64,000 bases of DNA from Euglena gracilis (taxonomy: Eukaryota; Euglenida; Euglenophyceae; Euglenales), in NCBI GenBank assembly GCA_039621445.1, contig CP154955.1, positions 29,581,471 to 29,645,470 of the forward strand, written 5' to 3'. Below, piece by piece: positions 42,701 through 50,263 of the stretch; the first letter of the stretch is position 1, and each line of letters begins with the position of its first letter. A program made the position numbers and the translations under genes. A model generated the notes under the pieces. It was not told where the DNA came from. It searched no databases and saw only the letters and a program-made list of their open reading frames with translations.

Positions 42701-44128
42701 TGACAGTTTCGAAGGGCGCCGGCCCGACAGGCGCAATTTTGCCCGCGGCGGGCGTGCGTAAAACGCAGCAGTTACCGCCCGGAAGGCGCAAAATAACACT
42801 TCGGCAACGGACGCCCCAAAAAGCGTCTTTTTTCGGTCGTTTTCGGCCGAAATCGGCCGCGCCCGCGCTCCAAAAACGAGCGCTCTGCCCCGGGTAGAGG
42901 TCGGCGATCCTTTACCTGGCTGTTGCGAAGGGCGCCGGCCCGACAGGCGCAATTTTGCCCGCGGCGGGCGTGCGTAAAACGCAGCAGTTACCGCCCGGGA
43001 GGCGCAAAATAGCACTTCGGCAACGGACGCCCCCAAAAACGTCTTTTTTCGGTCGTTTTCGGCCGAAATCGGCCGCGCCGGCGCTCCAAAAACGAGCGCT
43101 CTGCCCCGGGTAGAGGTCGGCGATCCTTTACCTGACTGTTTCGAAGGGCGCCGGCCCGACAGGCGCAATTTTGCCCGCGGCGGGCGGCGTAAAACGCAGC
43201 AGTTACCGCCCGGGAGGCACAAAATAGCACTTTGGCAACGGACGCCCAAAAAAACGTCGTTTTTCGGTCGTTTTCGGCCGAAATCGGCCGCGCCGGCACT
43301 CCAAAAACGAGCGCTCTGCCCCGGGTAGAGGTCGGCGATCCTTTACCTGACTGTTTCAAAGGGCGCCGGCCCGGCAGGCGCAATTTTGCCCGCGGCGGGC
43401 GTGCGTAAAACGCAGCAGTTACCGCCCGGGAGGCGCAAAATAGCACTTCGGCAACGGACGCCCCAAAAAAACGTCGTTTTCGGTTGGGGTGGGGGGGGGG
43501 GGTGGTGGTCGTTCTGGGCCGAAATCAGCCGCGCCGGCGCTCCAAAAACGAGCGCTCTGCCCCGGGTAGAGGTCGGCGATCCTTTACCTGACTGTTTCGA
43601 AGGGCGCCGGCCCGACAGGCGCAATTTTGCCCGCGGCGGGCGTGCGTAAAACGCAGCAGTTACCGCCCGGGAGGCGCATAATAGCACTTTGGCAACGGAC
43701 GCCCCAAAAAACGTCGTTTTTCGGTCGTTTTCGGCCGAAATCGTCCCCGCCGGCACTCGAAAAACGAGCGCTCTGCCCCGGGTAGAGGTCGGCGATCCTT
43801 TACCTGACTGTTGCGAAGGGCGCCGGCCCGACAGGCGCAATTTTCCCCGCGGCGGGCGTGCGTAAAGCGCAGCAGTTACCGCCCGGGAGGCGCAAAATAG
43901 CACTTCGGCAACAGACGCCCCAAAAACGTGGTTTTTCGGTCGTTTTCGGCCGAAATCAGCCGCGCCGGCGCTCCAAAAACGAGCGCTCTGCCCCGGGTAG
44001 AGGTCGGCGATCCTTTACCTGACCGTTTCGAAGGGCGCGGCCCGACAGGCGCAATTTTGTCCGCAGCGGGCGTGCGTAAAACGCAGCAGTTACCGCCCGG
44101 GAGGCGCAAAATAACACTTTGGCAACGG
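39725..44128. repeat. Satellite array, block D (about 20 monomers) between the two minus-strand LTRs
   Basis: Same monomer. Local irregularities are a G-rich insertion at about 43484-43510 with a run of about 13 G, and a partial monomer duplication at 42488-42565 (gcgtgcgtaaaacgcagcag appears twice). Several copies here carry gccgcaatcgg or an altered acgtgcgcgcg segment not seen in block A. No gene is supported. Confidence 0.95.
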
Positions 44129-44429
44129 AGTGTACGTCTGATTCCCAATTCCCAATTCCCAAAAAGCCTTCGCTTTCGCCTTGGCGCACCTACTTGGGAA
44201 CTAAAAATCAGAGTAAAAACCCTTTTCCCACTTCCCAAGAAGCAAAGCACGGAGCAATGCAGGGAGGACGGACTGGAAATCCAAGTCCGGTCCAAGGAAA
44301 AGGAAGGAAAAGGTGTAAGAAGAATACCACCTGTGGAGAGAGAAGGGGCACCCATTAGGAGATCCTAATAGGATCTGCTTCCATCCTAACTTCCTCAACG
44401 GAAGGGGACAGAACCATACGCCTGGTACA
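44129..44429 (-). repeat. 3' LTR of Element 3
   Basis: About 300 bp, TGTAC to GTACA plus the two bases CT retained at the outer end. It is closely related to 39418-39724. Satellite (ggcaacgg) flanks its outer side; the polypurine tract flanks the inner side. Confidence 0.88.
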
Positions 44430-44430
44430 C

Positions 44431-44453
44431 ATCCCCCTCCCAGGGCTACGCCC
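44431..44453 (-). promoter_or_regulatory. Polypurine tract of Element 3 with adjacent hairpin
   Basis: Minus-strand GGGAGGGGGAT (plus 44431-44441) lies one base from the LTR start. Directly upstream is the perfect hairpin GGGC-GTA-GCCC (plus 44443-44453). Confidence 0.75.
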
Positions 44454-45254
44454 GATTTCTCCTTTGGACCAGGCATTCTGGCCACAGGGACTTAGGACAC
44501 AGACCTGGTCTGTGGGAGGTGCACCCTGGCGCATCCACAGGGGCCCTTTCCGTCGCACAGGGGTGCACTCAAAGGGGGGGGGGGCGGAAAGGAGGGGACC
44601 CAAATGCGCAAAACGCGCAAAATGGTTTCACCTATTTTGCGGTGGCTTATGGGGTATAGTATATTATAGCCCACTGGGGAAAATGGGGCTGGCAGGTTTC
44701 CTTGCCAAGCAAACCCATCCACCCAGTTTGGGTGTGCCCAAGGCACTTGGGGTTGGGTCCATGGGCATTCCAGGAAAACCCATGGGGAGGGTGTGGAAGG
44801 AGGGGGCCTCTGACCAGTCAAACCTGGGCAGGGCGCATGGCCAGTCAAACCTGACCACGCAAAAGGAAATCCTACTCTACAAAACCAACTGCCGGCGACA
44901 GCATTTGCCCCGGGGGGAAAGTAGAGAGGAGTGGGGGGTTGGCTTAGGCCAGAAAAATGGTGCTGTCTGGCAGCCTTAAGGCCTCAAACGGCCGAAAAGA
45001 AAAGAAAGGGAAAGGAAAAGAGGCCGTCGGCCCTGTGCGCTACGTGTCACACGCCCGCGAGAGGGGAGAGGGGAGAGGGGTGTGCATGCATGCGCACGGA
45101 ATCCTGCACATGGCAGCATCCCGGTGGGAACTTACTAGCGGCGAATACCGCTAAGGGTCTTCGAAGGGGCTGTTCGGGCGAATACCCAAACAGGGTGTCA
45201 GGCGAATACCTGACGAGGGTGCTGAAAGACGCCGCATTGGCGCTGACAGACACC
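44454..45254 (-). other. Non-coding 3' region of Element 3
   Basis: About 800 bp with no credible ORF. It holds a G-run (about 10 G at 44575), a 7-bp inverted repeat CCATGGG/CCCATGG near 44760-44785, the phrase CCAGTCAAACCTG twice near 44815-44850, a short GGGGAGA tandem near 45063, and three CGAATA-loop hairpins listed separately. Confidence 0.6.
45136..45214. repeat. Cluster of three hairpins with identical CGAATA loops
   Basis: TAGCGG-CGAATA-CCGCTA (45136-45153); CTGTT-C-GGG-CGAATA-CCC-A-AACAG with one C-A mismatch (45170-45193); GTCAGG-CGAATA-CCTGAC (45197-45214). The arms differ while the loop and closing GG/CC pairs are the same. Further copies lie at 37222-37237 (AAGCG/CGCTT) and 49232-49247 (TCTGG/CCAGA). 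Confidence 0.85.
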
Positions 45255-47567
45255 TCACCTGCCTTTATCGGCTGGACGTTCGCGGACCTCACGCCAGTAG
45301 TCGTGTTGGGGGTCCCCTAATGGGTCCTCAACCAACTCCAGTTGGCGTGGGGAACGCGGCGGAGCTGATTCACTCCGAATGGTGTTGAGCTCCGGATCGT
45401 TGACGTCAAAGGAAAGGGTCTCCCAGTCCTTGATCCAATTATCCGGTAGCTTCTCCTTGGTTCGTTCAGCATGATGCTGAAGATACCGTTGGAGCTGCTC
45501 CCAGAAAATTCTGGGCAGCATCACCGGCCAGATGATGTAATTCATCCGGGGGTGATTAGCAGGCACCTGCGGGGACATCCCCGGGGTCTGCTTGAAGTTG
45601 ATGTCATACATCCACCTCGCTGTCCGAGCTCTTGCGGTATGGGGCCGTAATACAGCCGCCAACCAACCTCTGAAATCCACCAAATCGTGTACTTCAGGAG
45701 GCCACAGTGGCAAGGCGTATCCGCCATGCTGACGCTTGGAGAACAGGGGGTAAACCTGTGTCTCCCAATCGCCATCAGTCCAGAGGTAAGGCATTCTTAC
45801 CTTGGCGTGTTCCTCGACGGCGAGGCGCATTGCCCCAGCGTCGATCTGGAACTCACGGGCCATTCCCGTGTGGCGGTAGCTTTCTACCTTTTTGAAGTCG
45901 GAGTGCTTCAGGCGTCCTTCCACCTGTTTGTACTCCTTCTTCCACTTCTCCAGTGTCTCCCAGTGCTGGGGGACAATGGTGGTGACTGCTCCATCAGCAG
46001 TCTGCACGAACTTGCCTCCTATACAGTTGATGCACAAGGCAGGGATATCCCTGTCGTGAGCATTCTCACTGTAGGAGTAGTTCAAGCTGTGCTTCCAGGC
46101 ATTCAGGCACTCGCCACATACGAGCGCCACACAGTTCGGCACATATGCCCTGTGATGGAACCACGAAGATTGCACCTGCCGCTTGCACACATGCACAACC
46201 GGTTGGTTGTGCCGCACATGGTGGCACACGGTGCACGTCCAGGCAAAGGACGTGCCGTGCTGGAAATCCAACACGCAGTCCTCGCCAAAGTACTGTGCCA
46301 GTACTCTGGGTGAGCGCCTGTTCCAGAATGTCCAGGTATGTTCCGGGACATAGTGGAAAGGTTCTCCGCGGACGAAGAGGGGCTGAATCCATCGATTCAG
46401 TGACCCTTTCTGGTGCCTAATAGCAGCCAGTTTCTTCGTCCTTTCTTCCACGGTGCCTAGTCTGGTCAGGATATCCTGGGTCCAGAGCTGGGCATCCGCA
46501 GACACAGGAGGTGAAGCAGGTTCATCCTGCTCCTCATCCGTCGATCCGGCGGAAGATTGGGCCTGTCGACCACGAGCTTTACCTTTCGGTTTGCTCTGGC
46601 CGTACCCGGACGATGCAACGGCCGAATAGTCGTGCATTGTCGTAGGGCCTTTTGGCTGTCCGCCAGTCTGACTCCCAGCGCCACCTTTCGGTGGTGGTTT
46701 CCCATCACCGACTTTGGAAGGGGGCTTACAGGGTGTAGCACCCGGTTTGCCTCCTTTCGGCTTCGCACTCCCGGAATCAGGAGGTGACGCCTGCGGCTTA
46801 CTCCTGGTATCAGGAGCCGATGGTGCCGGAGTAGACGTTTGCCGTCTGGGCGAAGCGGGCATACTGACCGCTGGGTCGCGCATGACGCTCCGAGGGGTCG
46901 GCAAACGTTCCTGGGGTTGTTCAGCCGGCCGTCGCCGAGCAGGTTCATCCTGTCCGACGAGGCGTGGCACTGTGGTCGTCACCGGAATCGGTGCTTCCAC
47001 AGGCGCTGGCGCTCCCAGAAACTCTGCCATTGTCCTCGGGACTGTAGGGACCCTGCGCGGTGTCGGTGGTCGTGGGGGTATCTCCTCCACTTCCATTTCG
47101 ACATCCGGTCTAGGAGGTTGATCCTCCACAACCGCTGGCGCAGGTGCTACGGGAGGTTGATCCTCCGCTGTAGCTGGTGCGACAGATGGCTCTGTCGGCT
47201 GGGGTTCATCCCCTGAAGATGGTTGCACTGCTGCCGGAGATGGGGGTGCGGGGACACCGACATCTGGTGTCTCCACGACCTCAGCGGCGGAGCTTGATGC
47301 TGCGCCTCCACCTCGTGGCGTTAGTGCAGCAGCCACGGCAGTAATGCCGGTGACTACGGCGCCGAGCACACGGCCTCCTAATGAGGTGCGTGCTGCGGGG
47401 CTGGTAGGTTCTTCGAGGATATCCTCGACGACCATACCAGTCATCTCGGCTGGAGGCTCAGCCGTTGGGACAGGCGTAGCAGCCACAGGTATATCCCCTG
47501 CGGGTGCTTCGTCTGGCCGAGGCTGCGCCGGAGCATGCAGAGCAGCGTAGAGGATATCCTCCACGTT
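45255..47567 (-). CDS. Element 3 ORF2: proline-rich protein with a Cys-rich zinc-binding region, function unknown
   Basis: About 770 codons between TAG 47568-47570 and TGA 45255. The frame has no early ATG (the first codons read Asn, then GTG), so it may be reached by readthrough. The first ~330 residues are Ala/Pro/Gly/Lys-rich and disordered. A folded C-terminal half has paired cysteines (CTVC, CGEC, CINC, plus HVC), consistent with two or three zinc-binding units, and Trp-rich stretches (WTFWNRR, TWKKEY-like, IWPVMLP). I do not recognise the family. A nucleic-acid-binding role is an inference from the basic linker and the zinc-type cysteines. No polymerase or nuclease motif is visible. Confidence 0.65.
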   Translation of the reverse strand, partial: NVEDILYAALHAPAQPRPDEAPAGDIPVAATPVPTAEPPAEMTGMVVEDILEEPTSPAARTSLGGRVLGAVVTGITAVAAALTPRGGGAASSSAAEVVETPDVGVPAPPSPAAVQPSSGDEPQPTEPSVAPATAEDQPPVAPAPAVVEDQPPRPDVEMEVEEIPPRPPTPRRVPTVPRTMAEFLGAPAPVEAPIPVTTTVPRLVGQDEPARRRPAEQPQERLPTPRSVMRDPAVSMPASPRRQTSTPAPSAPDTRSKPQASPPDSGSAKPKGGKPGATPCKPPSKVGDGKPPPKGGAGSQTGGQPKGPTTMHDYSAVASSGYGQSKPKGKARGRQAQSSAGSTDEEQDEPASPPVSADAQLWTQDILTRLGTVEERTKKLAAIRHQKGSLNRWIQPLFVRGEPFHYVPEHTWTFWNRRSPRVLAQYFGEDCVLDFQHGTSFAWTCTVCHHVRHNQPVVHVCKRQVQSSWFHHRAYVPNCVALVCGECLNAWKHSLNYSYSENAHDRDIPALCINCIGGKFVQTADGAVTTIVPQHWETLEKWKKEYKQVEGRLKHSDFKKVESYRHTGMAREFQIDAGAMRLAVEEHAKVRMPYLWTDGDWETQVYPLFSKRQHGGYALPLWPPEVHDLVDFRGWLAAVLRPHTARARTARWMYDINFKQTPGMSPQVPANHPRMNYIIWPVMLPRIFWEQLQRYLQHHAERTKEKLPDNWIKDWETLSFDVNDPELNTIRSESAPPRSPRQLELVEDPLGDPQHDYWREVRERPADKGR

Positions 47568-47570
47568 CTA

Positions 47571-47879
47571 ACCTTCTTCCTCAGGCAGTTCCTCGTCTCC
47601 ACCTACCGGTGGACAGACGGGCGCCGCCGCCGCGGGGGCCGGGGAAACTGATCGTTCCCCTGCCGCTCGCGGGGCAGAGACGAATGATACAGCCGTTCCT
47701 GTCGGAGACGGCGGCGCTGCCTCCAGTATGGTGATGGAGGGACTGCGGTCGCGTTCCTCCCGCCGCGGAATCGCGGTGGTGGAAGCGACTGACGCCTCCC
47801 GTCTCCTTCGCGCCAGAGGTTCATCCGCTGGGGCGATGAAGGCGCGCAGATCCTCGGGCGAACGAGGATCGTCGGGGTG
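47571..47879 (-). CDS. In-frame linker segment between two TAG codons (Element 3)
   Basis: 103 codons with no stop join ORF1 (TAG 47880-47882) to ORF2 (TAG 47568-47570) in the same frame. The composition (Arg, Pro, Ala, Glu) resembles the linkers of the neighbouring ORFs. It would be translated only if the TAG codons are read through. With random codons at this GC content an open stretch of this length is possible, so the claim rests on the shared frame. Confidence 0.4.
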
Positions 47880-47882
47880 CTA
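47849..47882 (-). promoter_or_regulatory. Candidate readthrough site: ORF1 TAG with hairpin nine bases downstream (Element 3)
   Basis: After TAG (plus 47880-47882) and a 9-nt spacer comes a perfect 8-bp hairpin GATCCTCG/CGAGGATC with a 6-nt loop (plus 47849-47870). The spacing is close to the 8-nt spacer known for murine leukaemia virus gag readthrough. The high hairpin density of this element weakens the inference. Confidence 0.45.
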
Positions 47883-50263
47883 TCGGCATCCCTGGGCATC
47901 CGCCAGCCTGTAAAAGGCCAGCGTACTGCTACTGGCGCTATTGGGCCAGGGTGGCGGCCATGATGGCTGCACCCAGGCGTTGGCAGGCCTGTTCGGGCCG
48001 AGGAAGCCGCGGTAACGCGTGTCTTCCCAGCCCTCGAAAAACCCGTCCTCGAACTCCTGCACGCATGCCAGAATCGGCATACCCAGGTCGAGGATGGCCT
48101 TCGGGTGATTCATCAGCTGGAGGAATACCTCCCTGTCGAGGGTACCGCCAAACTGTCGCCTCAAATGTTCCTCCAGGTCTATCCCGGCCAGGTGCCAGTT
48201 GGGGCGCAGGTCGGCGATAACCCGACGACGACGAGGTCCCTCAACGGGGTCGCCGTAGTCTGGTGGCAAGCTTTCCATACCAGGCCTATCGTCCTGGGGG
48301 TCACGGAGATGTATATACACCTCCATGACGTAGGTGGTCCAGGCTCGCCACCAGAACTGTTGCAGCATAAAAATACGCTTCTTATGGACGCGGCGACGTT
48401 TGCCCTGGACATCCGGGGCGTCGCGGCACACATGCATAAGCATGCGGCGTCCCATCTCCAGTCCCGGGTTATCCCGAGGCGGTGGAGGACTTCCGCGTAC
48501 GCCGAATCCCCAGAAGTCGACAGGAAACTCCTGCCGGCAATACTTACAACAGAGGTCATACCTCTGTGGGTAAGCCAGGGAAACGCGCTTAACGCGGAAC
48601 GTGGAGCCGTAATGGCTCACCAGCCACACCTGGAGGTTGTTGCACCACAACACCTCGATCAGGCGTTCGATGTCGGGGTTCAGTGGGTAGTATTTCCACT
48701 GCACACCGAGGGGCCCGACTGTGTGAATACAGTCGAAGATTGCCTTCAGCCTTCGGGCCAACACATGCTGGTCCCGAAATCCTAACTGGTGCAGGTAACT
48801 GCGGCCAGTGGAGTCGCTGAAGAGACCCCAGTTCTGGCAGGGGTATCCCAGCCAAAACCAGAGTTCCCAGAAACCTGGCTGGGCATCCAGCAAGGGTCTG
48901 CCACCTTCACCTTCGAAGGCGTACAGGTCAATTCCGTAATGGAATTGTCTGACTCTGTTCTCGGTGTGGTGTAATACCACCTCGATCACTGCCTCCGGAG
49001 GGGTGACGGGGCGGTTTCCTGCAACATGGTAATCATGCTGCATTCGCCAGCCTTCGTCCTCCAGCTCCTCCTTGAACCTGAGCATTTGCTCAAAGTCCGA
49101 GAGGACTTCTGCTGGTTCTTCCTCCTCCTCACGGGCTGTACCCTTACCCTTGCCCTCACCCTTACCTTTGCCGGCCACGCCTTTGCCTTCTCCCTTGCCT
49201 TTGCCCTCAGCCTTACCTTTGTCCTTCCCTGTCTGGCGAATACCAGAGGGTCGGGCGCTCGGTGCGGCAGGAGTCGGTTCGGTACCTTCCCATTCCATCT
49301 CTGGGGAGGGACCTTGCCGTTCCGCTGCACGTCGCGGTGACGGCGTGGCTGGGCGCTGGCTAGGAGCCTGGCGTGGGCTTGGTTTTGGCGTAGGGGGTCG
49401 CGGCTCCTTCCATACCGGAGGGATCGGCGGTGGCATTGCGGCAACCGGACGGCTCATCGCTGCCTGTGCCACTGCCGGTGGTTTCCCGGCCAGGGTATCC
49501 TGGCTGGCTTCCACCTGCATTGCCGCACCGCCTTCCGCGTCCCGTGGGCTGGGTCGCCTGGGCTGTGGGGTAAGGTTCTCCGTAACCCTATCGCGCTTCA
49601 GGGTGGCAGGTAATCCTGCCGCTCCTGCCGGGGGCTCACCGGGTAATACCGGGGTTGCCACCCGCAGCTGCGGCTGGTACGGATGGTAAGGGGTGTATCC
49701 ACGACCCTGAAGGGCAGCCAGAGAGGCGTAATACCTCGTCCGGTGCTCTTTAGACGCGAATACTGGCTCCTGCAGGAAATGCCGAGCAAGCTCATCCTGC
49801 TCGGTTCCCGGAGGTGCCATGTGGTAGTAGGCAGCCTCCTGCCGACGGGGGACATCCCCAGTCTGGACAGGGGCTGCACTGGGCAGTCGGGCTGCCTCAC
49901 GGTGGGGAGGTTCATCCTCCACCACTATGGGCGCCGCCTGCCTCCGTGGCTCAACGCCAGGGACAGGGGCGACCGGTGATGCCTGAGGCATCCAGTGCAT
50001 GAACATGTGTTGGACGTATGCCTCAGAGGGCACGTCCGACTGGCCGGCTGGGAGTACGCGTGCGCCGCGCGGGTAATCCGCGTGCGTCGCGTACCGCGAG
50101 ACAAATTGCTCCGCTGGCGGCTCGCGCGGCGGCATTCGCTGCGGCGAGGGCGGGCGAGCAAAAATTCTCGTCATCCCAGGTGGGACATGCACAGCCTCAC
50201 CTACCGGTGGGGGCGTGTGCTCACGCATATGCACGGTGTGGGATCCCACCGGCGTCTGCGTCT
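47880..50263 (-). CDS. Element 3 ORF1: proline-rich, Lys-Gly repeat protein, function unknown, 5' truncated
   Basis: Open from the satellite junction (50263) to TAG 47880. The first ATG is 50228. The N-terminal ~390 residues are Pro/Ala/Arg-rich, followed by a Lys-Gly-Glu repeat block (about 49230-49140) that resembles the Lys-Gly block in the Element 1 nucleocapsid. The C-terminal ~380 residues look folded: Trp/Phe-rich (FWELWFWLGYP), with CCKYC and a later HVC that could bind zinc. No enzyme motif is visible and I do not recognise the family. A Gag- or nucleocapsid-like role is possible. The frame continues through TAG into the next segment. Confidence 0.65.

Larger units (their letters stand above)
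44129..50263 (-). mobile_element. Element 3: 3' part of an LTR element with two unrecognised ORFs
   Basis: On the minus strand: two large ORFs in one frame separated by TAG codons, about 0.8 kb non-coding DNA, a polypurine tract and a 3' LTR related to that of Element 2. The 5' side breaks into satellite at 50263/50264 with no LTR. No RT, RNase H or integrase is encoded. It is either the distal part of the Element 2 family or a separate non-autonomous element using the same LTR. Hairpin density is high, as in Element 2. Confidence 0.8.

Noticed and set aside
45255-50263. TAG reassigned to a sense codon in this genome
   Set aside because: A reassigned codon should appear often in long ORFs, but each 1-4 kb frame has only the border TAG. 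Readthrough or mutation fits better.
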